The notes under the pieces were generated by a model. It was not told the origin of the DNA and ran no database searches. It saw only the letters and a list, made by a program, of their open reading frames with translations. A stretch of 48,039 bases of DNA. Source: Polysphondylium violaceum. Lineage: Eukaryota; Evosea; Eumycetozoa; Dictyosteliales; Dictyosteliaceae. The stretch covers positions 1 to 48,039 of the forward strand of contig AJWJ01000131.1 of the NCBI GenBank assembly GCA_000277445.1, in the 5' to 3' direction. Positions within the stretch are counted from its first letter, which is position 1, and every line of letters starts with the position of its first letter. The translations under genes and the position numbers were made by a program. Positions 34,266 through 45,230 of the stretch are shown here, one piece after another.

Positions 34266-36916
34266 CAACACAACAACAATAGACTATTACTAGTGCATTA
34301 GAAGTTAGTGAAGAAAAAAGTGCACAAAATTCAATTCTTAGTTTCATTTTAATTGTTGAAGCAAACTCAAATTGGGTCAAGGATCACTTCCCACTTATTT
34401 ACCAAACTTTCTTTGAAATTATGATTTCACCAGACTTTGAAGAAGAAACTAGACATTTCTGTGTTGAATTCTTTATCACTGTAGCTGAAAACAAACCAAG
34501 TTTAATTAAACAACCTCAATATTTAGCACCAATTACTCAAAAATTATTAGAATGGGTTACCACCGTTGAAGATGTTAACCTTGGTGAATGGGATAAATCA
34601 GTAAGTGGCATTTAGTTTGTTGTGTGCTGTTAATTCTTTATTTTACTATTGCAACAAATATTAATATTAATAATAATAATATAGGAAGGTGAAAATGATC
34701 CAGAAGAATTACCAGATTATTCAGTTGCACTTGATGCCTTGGAACGTCTTTCATTCTATGTACCAAAGAATCTTACCGATCAAGTTTTCCCAATTCTTAA
34801 CTCTTTATTACAATCGCCAAAATGGAACCAACGTTATGCCGCCTTGATTGTTTTGACTATGATTGCCGACGGTTGCAAAAAATCTTTAGGACCACATTTA
34901 AAGAGCATCTTAGAAAAGATTTTAGGATTAGCCAACGACGAACATCCACGTGTTAGATATGCTCTCTTTTATTGCTTGTGTCAACTCTCTATTGATTTTA
35001 GATCAAAGATTCAAAAGAACGCTGATCATTTGATTCCATTGGCTTTACGTCGTCTTGGTGAAGAAAAGAGCAGACGTGTTGTCGTATGCATTTGCAAATT
35101 TTTAACAGAATTCTTAGATGACATCAAATCAGAGATTGCCATTAAATTCAAAGATCAATTCTTTGGTACACTCGAACCATTGGTCACCTCTCAAGATATC
35201 ATCATCAGTCAAGATGCTCTCAACACTTTCTCTAGTGTTATCGATGGTATTGGAGCTGAATTCACTCCATACTATGACAGATTTATGCCATTCTTGTTTA
35301 ACATTATCTCAAAGAATGGTAAAGAATATGCCACCCTTCGTGGTAGAGCCATCGAAACCATCTCTTTGATTGGTTTGGCTGTTAAAAAGGAAAAGTTTGC
35401 TCCATACTGTCAACAATTGATGTTACATCTTAAAGATCAACCCAAATTTGCCAACGATGATCCACAAACTGATTTCTTCCTTCGTGCCTACACTCGTTTC
35501 TGCCAATGTCTTGGTGAAGATTTTGTTCCATTCCTCCCAATCGTTATGGCTCCATTGGTTGATGCTCTCACCAATGAAATCTCTATTTCAACTGAACAAT
35601 TCTCTACCGACTTTGTTCAAGACTCTATTGCCTCTGATAGTACCATGGCCGCTGAAAACAAAGCTCTTGCTCTTCACTTACTCTCTATTTATGCCGCTGA
35701 ACTCAAGAGACATTTAGCACCATATGCTGAAAGACTCTTCCAAGAGACCTTGAAATTAATCAACTATAAATACAATGAAGAAATCAAAAACAATGCCGTA
35801 GAATTCCTTCCACAAATTACTAAGATCCTCAAGAGTGACTGTGAAGCCAAAGGTGATAATTCATTTGGTCCAATCAAAATTGTTTTTGAACACACCATTC
35901 AACACTTGATCAAATCTCTCGAACAAGAAGAAAGTATTGATTCCATCTCTATCAAATTAAAGGCCTTATGTGAAATGGTTGACATTGTCACATCTAATGT
36001 AACTCATTATCTCCCAGAATTCTTTTCGGTTATCAACGAAACCCTCCAAACTTTGGTTGAATCTGACAAGGTCTACACCGAAAATCTCGATGAAGAAGAT
36101 GATGATCAACAAGAATCATACGTTAAAGACTCTTTGGATGAAGGTTTCAACAACATCGCCATTCTTGCCGGTGACATTTGTATCCATGCCAAAGAACAAG
36201 CCGTTGGTTTAATGAGCAATATTATTCCAACCATTATTTCACTCATCGAAGGTAGTCGTGCTGAAATTAAATCTTCCATGATTTGTATTTTTGACGATAT
36301 CATTGAAAGCTGTGGTGAACCAGGCTTCTCGTTATTCCCACACATCATTCCACCAATCATGGCCTCCTGTCTCCCTAATCCAGCCAACTCTTCCGATGTT
36401 CTTCAATCTGCTGCTTTTGGTCTCGGTGTTGCCGCTCAATATGGTAAAGAACACTTTGCAAGCTTTGCCTTTGAAAGTATTAAAGTCTTGTCTGCCTTGA
36501 TCCTCCGTCCCGATGCCAAAAGTGAAGATAATATCACCTCTACCGAAAACGCAATCTCTGCTTTGGGTAAAATTATCTCTCATCTCCCACATCACTTGAA
36601 TCAATATCTTCCAGAATTGGTTTCACAATATATCATGCAATTACCAATTCAAGACGAAGGTGAATATGGTTCCTCTATAAACTCTTTGTTCTTATTAATG
36701 ACCAACCCAGAATCCTCGAAAGTCATTTTTGGAAGTGGTGATCTTTTTATCAAGTCCCTTGTCAGTCTAGCTGAAGCTCACAAAAAAAAGGTTGTCACTG
36801 CCGAATTCCATGCCGCCATCAAACAACTTTTCAGTGATAAAACTCCACAACTCCAAGAAGTTTTTCTACATCTCAACCCAAATGAAAGAGAAAATGTTAA
36901 AGAATTATTGAATTAA
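33375..36916 (+). CDS. Importin-5 (karyopherin beta-3, RanBP5-type)
   Basis: Four exons (33375-33542, 33698-34180, 34283-34600, 34685-36916) are all phase 0 and give 1066 residues (human IPO5 is 1097). The whole protein is HEAT-like helical repeats. Recognisable family blocks include LKEYAPVLLRQLI (start of exon 2), YAALIVLTMIADGCKKS, HPRVRYALFYCLCQLSID and the acidic loop ENLDEEDDDQQES. Importin-5 carries ribosomal proteins, histones and other cargo into the nucleus and releases them on binding Ran-GTP. The Ran gene lies two genes upstream. Intron 1 ends in a composite (TC)n(TA)n tract (about 33661-33693). Intron 2 uses a GTTTGT donor. Confidence 0.93.
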
Positions 36917-37084
36917 AAAAAAGAAATAATAAAAAAAATAAGAAAAAGATTTTATATATAACACACATACAAATATATTTTATATATAACGAAAACAGAG
37001 AGGATAAAAGTATTTTTGAAAAATAAATAAATTTTATATTTTGAGAGTAATTTTACAAATGTGGCATTTAATGGTAATTTAGTT

Positions 37085-40032
37085 TCAATGGGAATCTTGG
37101 CTATCACTATTATCAATAGAAGAGTTTAGTTGTTGTTGTTGATCATCACAACATTGATTGCTTAATTCATTCATTTCCGATAATTGAACTGATATTTCTT
37201 CGAAACAATTTTTACAAATTCTAACTTTTTTACCAACAATATATTGTGAGAAATCTTGAACTGGACAACAATCATTACAAAATATTTTACCACATTTTCG
37301 ACAATGATGCTATTTGTAAATAATATTATTTATCTAATCTTAGTAAAATGATTTGTTTTTTTTTAAAAAAATAATTATACATACTCTTCTTCTTGTCATT
37401 GTAAAACTAGAATTACAATGCATACATGCTTTTGTCATTTGATCTTTAAGCCATAGTGGTTTAGTACTTGGATCAACTTCATCACTATTCCCAATACTAG
37501 AGATTGGATTTGAGGGTAATGATTTCTCTAGAGTATTTAAAATTTCTTGAGGGGTCATCGAGCCTCTCTTTTCATAAATACTAAATCTTTGTGTTTGACA
37601 ATCTGGATTTTGATCCACCAATTTGTTTATAACTTCATTTAATAACTTCATCCAAGATAGCTTTTCCTCAGATGTTGGTGCACACAAGAAATAAGTTTTC
37701 TTTTGAGAAATAATTTGAAATAAATTTTTAAATCTTTGAGTATCTGGTATATCTTTAACCCAACAAGTCAAAAGTGGAAATGAATACTATAGTAATAAGG
37801 AAAAATTATTATTATAATTAATTAGTATATATGTATATATAGAGAATAGATATACATACTTTAAATCTAAAAGTATTCTTTTTCTCTTTTTTAGAGTAAA
37901 TTAAATAATCATTAAATAAAAAGAAATGTCTAGTATTGACAACACGATCAGAAATCTTTTTAAGATCACCTTCTTTAAGGAAAATTCTAGTTGGTTTAAC
38001 GATATCCTCTTCAAGTCCAACAAGACTATTTTGAATATCCAAAACCTTATGAGCTACTTGATATTGAAGTAATCTTTCATCTACTTCAATTGCAATATTT
38101 GAAATAAAATCTGTTGCACTCTTTAAATCTTGATAATCTATATGATTCTCTGGTGAGTATTTCAATATTGATTCTAATAATAATCTATAACGTGGAATTT
38201 CCTTTTTTTTTTTTTTTTTTTTTTTTTTTGATTAGTTTAAACATACATAGGATGTAAATTGATAATATTAATTATTAGAATTCCTTACTTTGAATTGGCA
38301 TAATTAAATAGGCTTGAAGATTTAAATTTTTTGAAGCAGGTTTTAATAAACATTTTGAAAGAAAAGAAGAAAAAGAAGGATTGGATTTCATTAAACTTTG
38401 TATGGATAACATTGAATTATTATAAGAGTTTGAATACAAAGTATATGCCCTAAGATAATGACCCATTTCTAAAAATACATCGCCAACCTTTTGAGTATCT
38501 GACCATTTAGAAATTCTATCTTCAAAGTTTTGTAAAAAGGTTTTATGAATTCCAAATATTGTTTCAATATTTAAAAATATACCATTGATTTCTTCGGTAG
38601 AGAGAATCTTATCTTTGGACTGAGCCTTGTCTCTGAGAGGCAATAGAAATATTGTTATAATTCTATTTAAATTATTGATGTATTTCTTTTCAGTGGTTAA
38701 TAGCTCTTGTGCTAAATATGTTCTTTGTACCATATCTGATTTTGGATTTAATTTTGGACTACTATTGTTTGATGATGATGTAGATGTAGATGATGATGAT
38801 GCTTCTGAGCTTGAATTTGTTTTATTACTACTCGTTGCTGTGGTTGTTGTAGAACTTGCTCCACTAGTAGATGTTGTTGATGTACCTGCTGTATTATTAT
38901 TAACTCTTGGTGATTCTGGTTCATCTTCATCACTACTCTTTTCCTCAATCTCTTCTTTAATAACACTTTTGAGGAATAGTTTTTTAGCTTTATTATTATT
39001 ACTACTATTGTTATTGTTGATAGTGAATTTGTTGTTATTATTATTATTATTATTACCAAGATTATTACTTTTAGCAACAGGTTTCAAGGGTGGAGTTGTA
39101 AAAGTAGATGTAGTGGTAGTTGGTGGAGGTGTGGTTGATGAATTTAAACTACCATTTGAATTACCTCTGGCTGGCAATGCTGGTTTCTTGGGTTGAGGTC
39201 TAAGTGGTGGTGTACTAGTGGTATGAGCAGGTGATGATGAAAATTGTGGTGTGAGGGAAGGTGAGGGGATTGGTGAAGGTGATGGTGAAGAGGATGGTGA
39301 AAAACTTGGTAGTGATGATGTTGATGAATTTAAACTTGAATTTGGTACTTTTGGTGGTGGTGTTGGTGTTGGTCTTTTGCTAATGGGTATTGATGGTAGT
39401 TCACCAACTGATGATGATAGATTAGCTGGTTTTTTAAAACCTCCTCCTGGTATAGGTTTAGAAATGGGTGAAGGAGATGGTGATGGTGATGGCGATGGTG
39501 AGCTATAGTTATTATTATTATTATTGTTGTTGCCACTACTCGATGGAATAGATGAGGTGGTATGACTCTTGAATCTATGTAAAACAGATGGAAGAGCAGC
39601 GGGTGTAGATGATGATAATACAGGTGATTCTTTTTTAGTAAAGGTCTGGGTATCATCAACTTTTTCTGAATTTGACTTTACAATTGGTTTTGATAGTGAT
39701 GATGTTGATGTGGTTAATGGTGAGGGTGATGGTGAAGGTGATGATGATGGTGGGGTCTTTACAAGGTTTAGGCTACTATTTACAGATTGTTTTCTAAGTT
39801 GTTTTGCAACAGAATTTGCCGATACTATATTCATACTTCCAAATCCAGTTGGTGTAGAAATCAATGATCCATCACTATTTAGTGCTGCAGATGATTTAGG
39901 TGTTATAGTGGGTGATAGTTGTGGTGAAGAGGTCTCTTTTTTGATGGCTGGTGGTTTTGAAGAGAATGAATTTGATGGTTTACTTGATTGGGGTGGTGGT
40001 GTTGGTCTATCAAATCTATAAGGTGAGCTCAT
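37085..40032 (-). CDS. RhoGEF-PH-FYVE protein (FGD-like), apparent one-base frame break
   Basis: Four exons on the minus strand: 40032-38289, 38201-37860, 37786-37385 and 37309-37085, about 903 residues. Residues 1-430 are Ser/Pro/Asn/Thr-rich with proline motifs. The DH domain runs from about 434 (RTYLAQELLTTEKKYINNL) through YLIMPIQ, and resumes in exon 2 as IPRYRLLLESILKY. The PH domain follows (RIFLKEGDLKKIS... to EKLSWMKLLNEV). The FYVE zinc finger has WLKD, CMHC, RRRHHCRKC, FCNDCC and RICKNC, all zinc ligands and PI3P-binding basics present. Such proteins activate Rho-family GTPases at PI3P membranes. Exons 1 and 2 do not join in frame: one extra base beside a 27-nt poly-T. The other junctions are clean. 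Confidence 0.82.
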
Positions 40033-41193
40033 TTTTTGCTGTTGCTGTTTCTGTTGTTGTTGTTGTTTATACCTTTTACACCAACAATAATAAATAAATA
40101 AATAAATATAATAAATAAATAGAGTGAATAAAGATTAATTTAAAGAAAATATCTTGAAAAAAATTTTAAAAAAAAAACTGAGTGGATCACACAAAAAATC
40201 TTAAAATATTATTATTAAACACAAAAGGGGTGTGGGTGGAGCGGCGGTGTAAAATATGTCAAAAAGTGTTATGCTATAAATAAATAGAGATGGTGGGGTG
40301 TACTGTATAATGTGTGAATGGATTGTGAATGCAACACAATTTAAGTTATGTGTTACTTTAAAACTAATCGATTGTGTGTGTAATATGGAAAATAAAAAAT
40401 AAAAATAATTGTATATGGATAAACAACAAGTTATTACATTCACCCACTTGATATATTCAAAGTACTGTGTGATATACAACAACAATATTAATACTCTTTG
40501 TTATGTGTTTCTTTGAGTATATGTGATTGTGTGTGAATGTTTAGATGAAAAGATGAGCCAAACAAACTAAAGGCCGCCCCTATATTTTTAGCAAATTTAA
40601 AAAATTTATTATTTTAAAAAAAAAAACTGATCGCTTTTTTTTTTTTTTTTTTGAAAAGATATATTTTCACAAGAATGATCAATTATAATGAAAATTATTG
40701 CCTATTACAATACAAGCGCACACAGTCTTTATCTTGAGCACTTACATGTTTTTTTTGCTTGTTTTTTTATTCTCGCATGTGAAATGAGATAGTTAGATAT
40801 ATATAAGATAAGATAAGAGTTTTTTTTTTTTATAAATCAAAAGATTTTTCAAACCCATTTAGAAAAAAAAAAAAAAATAAAAAAGACTTGGAAACTTCAA
40901 TACCAATTCCTGTGACAAGATATTTTTCCCACACAAATATTTTGGATATCCAGTAAAAAAAATGAATAGATTTTTATGCGTATCGCATTGAACAAAAAAA
41001 GCAATAAATTTTTTTTATTGTTGATGATGTAGCGAAATAAGAGGTGAGAAAATCTTTTTAAATGTAATTTATATTTTATTTTTTAGGGAAATGAAAGAAG
41101 ATGATTTGATTTTTTTTTTTTTTTTTTAGGGGAATGACCAACACAACAGCATATTATTGGATTTGATGTTGATTATTAATGTCAATATAATAC
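40033..41193. other. Intergenic region, promoter side of the RhoGEF gene
   Basis: 1.16 kb lying upstream of the RhoGEF gene and downstream of the exchanger gene. It has a GC/GT-rich box at 40227-40250 and many A/T homopolymers. The minus-strand frame at 40201-40485 has no family features. No RNA gene is seen. Confidence 0.45.
40227..40250 (-). promoter_or_regulatory. G-box-like GT-rich element (candidate)
   Basis: A 24-nt G/T/C-only run containing GGGGTGTGGGTGG and GGCGGTG, about 195-218 nt upstream of the RhoGEF start. It resembles GBF-binding G-boxes (GGGTGTG type) of dictyostelid developmental genes. Function is inferred. Confidence 0.35.
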
Positions 41194-42897
41194 TTATTGC
41201 CAATGAGCATAGTGTTCTAATAAATAGACTAAAAGTAAACTAATAGGATAGAGGAAGAACACAATGGGGGCATAAATGGTCTTGATAGTTTTACGAGCAG
41301 CACCAATAATTCCAACACAACATGTGACGAATAAGATGGCGACTGTTTCGGCAGAATACTCCCAAGTGAGACCTTTGAAGAACACCAATGCAAAGAAGAT
41401 ACCCAAACACATGGTATTATTCATTGTGGCTGAGCCATAGAGAGCAGAGAATGTGAGTGAAGAGTTTTCCTTCTTTCTCTTGGAGGCAAAAATGAGTGAG
41501 CTAATCAATTCACTGGCATTTGAGCAAAATGGGGTGAGAATAAAAGAGACAAAGAACAAATTGACATTGATCTTGGTACCGAAACGAGTGATGACATCGA
41601 CCATTGGGTCGGAAAAGATGGTGACCATAAAGGCACCAACGACCAAATAACCGACGGCTCTAATGGCAATTCTTCTTCTCTTTCTTGGACCAAAGTCTTC
41701 ATCTTCTTCTTTGTTGCTTGAGGCACCAGCGGCTTCTTCGTCAACTTGAGCATTGATATTTTCTTTATTGAGAGCCTTGCTCTTCCATTTCAAACCAATA
41801 CCTTTGACATCAACGGGTGGTCTAGCGTGTTCACTGCTGATGAGAGGAGATGTTTCAGATGGAGCATCAGTTTCACTGTTTTCATTTGCAGCAGCGGCTG
41901 GACTTGCTGGACTAAATGCCTTTCTCTTTGTCAAGTTGTGAATAAAGTGGTGAATAGTTCTTTTGAGAAGATATTGTCTTTTAGCCTCAGCCATCTTTTT
42001 CTCTTGTAACTTTGGTTGAACGACTTGATAGACAGAGTAAATAATCATCAAAGCAAAGCAAACAATAAAACCAACCAAAGCAAACCATTTTTCAACGGCT
42101 TTACCAGAGTCTGGGTGGTGGAGATAAGCGAAAGCGACACCTTGAACAATGAGATAACTTACACTAGTGTAAACCATAATCTTGGCATTAATTTGAGTAT
42201 CTCTATCTACAGTGGTACCAGTCTTGAGTAATCCTCTAACTGTACGTTGATTATCAACAGATTCACCATTTCTAATATCAGTTCTAGCCAAACACAAACT
42301 GATGGACCATGGGATAGTGAGGAGCATAATGGTGGAACCAGCCAATGTACCAATACCAATGGCGAGTTGAGCTTGTGGGTTATCACTCAAAGCACCAGCA
42401 ACCACAATAATACAAGCATCGGGAAAGGCGGAAAGGAATGGGAGTAAAAGACCACCAATCAAACCTGGATCAAGAATCTCCATCAACATTTCACTACCTT
42501 CAGAGATAAATTTAGCACCAAAACCAAGAATGACACCATACCCAGCCATCAAAAAGAGCATGCCACCGATATTATTGGTACATGGCCAAAAGCTATTTAA
42601 ACAATCAATGTCGTCTTGAATGTCTTGGTTGGCTTGACATTGACAAGTCGAAGCGGTACACCAGCCACTGGCACATGTAGGCCAGTTATTGCTGCCACCT
42701 GTAACGTTTGAGATACAATATTTATTATCTGGACAATAAAAGTGACTCAAGTTGTTTCCACTTGTACATTCAGAGCAAGCATTGCTTTCATCATCAATAA
42801 TGACAATGGCAAAATCTTGAGAATCACTAGCAAAAGCAACACTAGCCAGCAAACATCCAATAAATGCAAAAAGAACAATTAATTGTATTCCTTTCAT
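41194..42897 (-). CDS. Sodium/calcium exchanger superfamily transporter with Cys-rich lumenal domain
   Basis: A single-exon, 567-residue protein. A signal peptide (about 1-23) is followed by a Cys-rich segment (about 40-105, ten cysteines in five close pairs) on the extracytosolic side. Two sets of membrane helices then flank a hydrophilic loop (about 300-405). The two inverted alpha repeats of the cation/Ca exchanger fold are visible: GFGAKFISEGSEMLMEIL followed by GLLLPFLSAFPDA, and FFVSFILTPFCSNASELISS. The loop is rich in Glu/Ala/Ser and ends in a basic patch (GPRKRRRIAIR). The two-repeat, signal-peptide form resembles NCX-like proteins of plants and protists. Transport of Ca2+ or another cation against H+ or Na+ is inferred. 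No EF-hand is evident. Confidence 0.82.
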   Translation of the reverse strand: MKGIQLIVLFAFIGCLLASVAFASDSQDFAIVIIDDESNACSECTSGNNLSHFYCPDNKYCISNVTGGSNNWPTCASGWCTASTCQCQANQDIQDDIDCLNSFWPCTNNIGGMLFLMAGYGVILGFGAKFISEGSEMLMEILDPGLIGGLLLPFLSAFPDACIIVVAGALSDNPQAQLAIGIGTLAGSTIMLLTIPWSISLCLARTDIRNGESVDNQRTVRGLLKTGTTVDRDTQINAKIMVYTSVSYLIVQGVAFAYLHHPDSGKAVEKWFALVGFIVCFALMIIYSVYQVVQPKLQEKKMAEAKRQYLLKRTIHHFIHNLTKRKAFSPASPAAAANENSETDAPSETSPLISSEHARPPVDVKGIGLKWKSKALNKENINAQVDEEAAGASSNKEEDEDFGPRKRRRIAIRAVGYLVVGAFMVTIFSDPMVDVITRFGTKINVNLFFVSFILTPFCSNASELISSLIFASKRKKENSSLTFSALYGSATMNNTMCLGIFFALVFFKGLTWEYSAETVAILFVTCCVGIIGAARKTIKTIYAPIVFFLYPISLLLVYLLEHYAHWQ

Positions 42898-43249
42898 TTT
42901 TTTTTCTTTAAATCTTTAAATCTTGAAAAAAAAAAAAAAAAGTAGTGTGAGCGAGGTGATCTTTTTTTAAAAAATCAATCAGTTATATATCTAGTAATAA
43001 AAATTTAATGATGTTGTCTTAAACGATTAGTGATTGTTGTTCTGCTGTATTATAGAGATACAGAGATAGATAGACTAGATATAGATAATTGTTGTTCAAT
43101 TAAATATAAAATGAATGGTGATGAAATGAATGAAGTTGTTTGTTGTTTGTGTTTAGTATTAACTAATTTGTTTAATTAATGAATTAAAATTAAAAAAATA
43201 TTGAATCTTTTATATTAAGAAACTCATAAGAGGATATTGGAATTGAAAT

Positions 43250-43273
43250 CACCCCATTTCTAGAAATGTGGTG
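43250..43273. promoter_or_regulatory. Near-perfect 24-nt palindrome with TTCTAGAA core
   Basis: The core ATTTCTAGAAAT (43256-43267) is a perfect palindrome; flanks CACCCC/GTGGTG extend it to 22 of 24 matching positions. TTCNNGAA is the unit of heat-shock elements and is also compatible with STAT sites. It lies about 355 nt upstream of the exchanger start. Confidence 0.35.
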
Positions 43274-43577
43274 TGTTATTTTAAAAAAAAAAAAAAAACA
43301 AGCAAAGTCAAAATGATAGTCTCCTAAAACAGATAGTGTGTGTACCTACCTATTCTGATTTGAGTAGATATAAACCGCTTCTTTTTTTTAAAAAATAAAA
43401 AATACTCCTAATATAAGTTATTTAATTTATATGTAAAACCTATGCGCATCGGGGTACATTTTTACCTATCGAAAAAAAACTAAAAAAAAATCAAAAAAAA
43501 TCAAAATTAATTTTAAAAAATCTTTGATACATTTTTGTGTATTTTGGTACCAACCATAAAAAAAAAAAACTCAAAAG

Positions 43578-43676
43578 ATGGCCGGAGTGCAATCCAATCA
43601 ATATAATCAAAAGATGTCTGCTTTTATTCAGAGATATATATTTAGGTATTTTTTACTTGTAGTTGTCTTTTTCTAA
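43578..43676 (+). CDS. Possible micropeptide or first exon (32 codons)
   Basis: An ATG after an A-rich leader opens a frame beginning MAGVQSNQYNQKMSAFIQRY and ending in a hydrophobic tail (FLLVVVFF). A GTATTT just after the codon for F22 could be an intron donor, in which case this is exon 1 of an unresolved gene. Composition is less AT-biased than the flanks. I do not recognise the product, and chance is possible. Confidence 0.22.
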   Translation: MAGVQSNQYNQKMSAFIQRYIFRYFLLVVVFF

Positions 43677-44230
43677 TTTTTTTATTTTTTTATTTTTTTA
43701 TTTTGTGTGTGAAGGGTTAGAGGTAGGGTGAACATAAAAAAATAGAATTATGAAATTGATTTGGTATAAAAGTATATTGATAGCTAAACGATTGATAAAG
43801 ATGAAAATACATTCAATCAATCAATTTGGTGAATAAACTTCTCTTTCTTGTTTTTTTTTTTTAATTTCCACACACTATCCAAACAGTGTGGGTACGTATG
43901 TATTGTTTTGTAAGTCTTTTTGAGTCAACTACCTGATTTGACATACTTGAAGAAAAAAAGTTAAAAGTGTGAGTGTTTGTTTCGGTCGAATATGGAACAA
44001 CACTCTTGTTAAGGAATACTTAAACAACAGCTGTTTGACACATTTTACCCAATTAAAAAAAAGTAAGAAATGATTTCATTCTCTTAAAAGAATGATTTTG
44101 ATTGGTTTCTTTTTTTAAAAAAAAATTGTATGACAATCATTGATAAATATTACAATATATTTGTATTATTACCAATCATTATCATTATTGTATTTATTAT
44201 ATTATATATATTATATTTGCTTGTTGTTAT

Positions 44231-45230
44231 TTAATCAAAGATTGGAATACCCCAGAAGTGGATTGGATCACAAGTTCTGTAGTTTTTGTTTAAGTTATCC
44301 AATGCTTGCATATCGGCTTCAGAGATTTCAAAATCAAAAATATTAAAGTTATCAATAACTCTTGATGGAGTAGATGATTTTGGAATGACTGAAAAACCTT
44401 TTTGGATAGCCCATCTGCATAAAATATTTGGAATGCTCTTGTTGTATTTCTTGGCAATTTCACCAACGGTGGCATCTTCGACAAAGGCACCGCTACCGAG
44501 TGGACTGTAGGCAGTCAAGTGGATGCCAACTTTGTCGCAATAGATTTTCAAGTGTGGTTGAGAGAGATATGGGTGTAATTCAACTTGATTGACAACTGGT
44601 TTAATACGGGCGTAGCTGAGGAGATCGTTGATGGATTGAACGTTAAAGTTACTGATACCAATGGATTTAACAAGACCAGCATCTACTAATTTCTCCATTT
44701 CAGTCCAGGTTTCACGAATAGAGACTGGAACAGTTTTAACGAGACCATTTTCATTGAATTCTGGATCCTTGATAGTTTCACCAGTGTATTCAAAGGCAAT
44801 TGGCCAATGAATAAGATAGAGATCCAAATATTGAAGACCCAAATCATTTAATGTAATTTCACAGTGTTTTCTAACATTATGTGGTTCGTGACAAGTGTTG
44901 TATAATTTGCTAGTAATAAAGAGATCTTCTCTTTTAACGACATTGCTATCAAAACTTTCTTTGAAAGCTTGACCAACTTCTTTTTCATTCTATTAAAAGT
45001 TAATATTATTATTTAAATATTAATATCAAATAATGTAATGTATGTAATGTAATAGAATAACAAGAATGAATAATTACTTGATAACAAGCAGCACAATCGA
45101 TGTGACGATAACCAGTTTTAATGGCAGTCTTAACAGCTTCGCCAACTAAACCTTTGTCGGCCTTCCATGTACCAAAACCAAAGGCGTGAACTTGTTTACC
45201 GTTTGAAAGTTTAATAATTGGTTGTGACAT
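44231..45230 (-). CDS. Aldo-keto reductase (aldose reductase-like)
   Basis: Two exons (45230-45078 and 44989-44231, phase-0 intron) give 303 residues, close to the usual 315. The catalytic tetrad is visible: D45 ([11 protein letters not shown]), Y50, K79 (ITSKLYN) and H112 (YLIHWP). NADPH-binding motifs follow: [16 protein letters not shown] and the IPKSS motif ([11 protein letters not shown]) of AKR families. It reduces aldehydes or ketones with NADPH as a cytosolic TIM-barrel monomer. The ATG at 45230 gives a standard N-terminus ([14 protein letters not shown]). An upstream in-frame ATG at 45293 would add 21 residues. D. discoideum has related alrA-E genes. The precise substrate cannot be told. 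Confidence 0.93.

Larger units (their letters stand above)
42898..44230. other. Intergenic region between exchanger and aldo-keto reductase genes
   Basis: 1.33 kb, promoter side of the exchanger and 3' side of the reductase. It holds many homopolymers, a 24-nt near-palindrome at 43250-43273, a small reading frame at 43578-43676, and short inverted repeats such as tcattct...agaatga near 44077-44096. No established RNA gene is seen. Confidence 0.45.

Noticed and set aside
38627-39196. Long plus-strand frame rich in Leu/Val/Asp
   Set aside because: It is the antisense of the Ser/Asn/Thr-rich N-terminus of the RhoGEF gene; triplet repeats leave several frames open.
39569-40021. Plus-strand frame of 150 codons
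   Set aside because: Antisense shadow of the same low-complexity exon, with no family motif.
43872-43893. cacact...agtgtg small inverted repeat
   Set aside because: Six-base stem only; similar ones are expected by chance.
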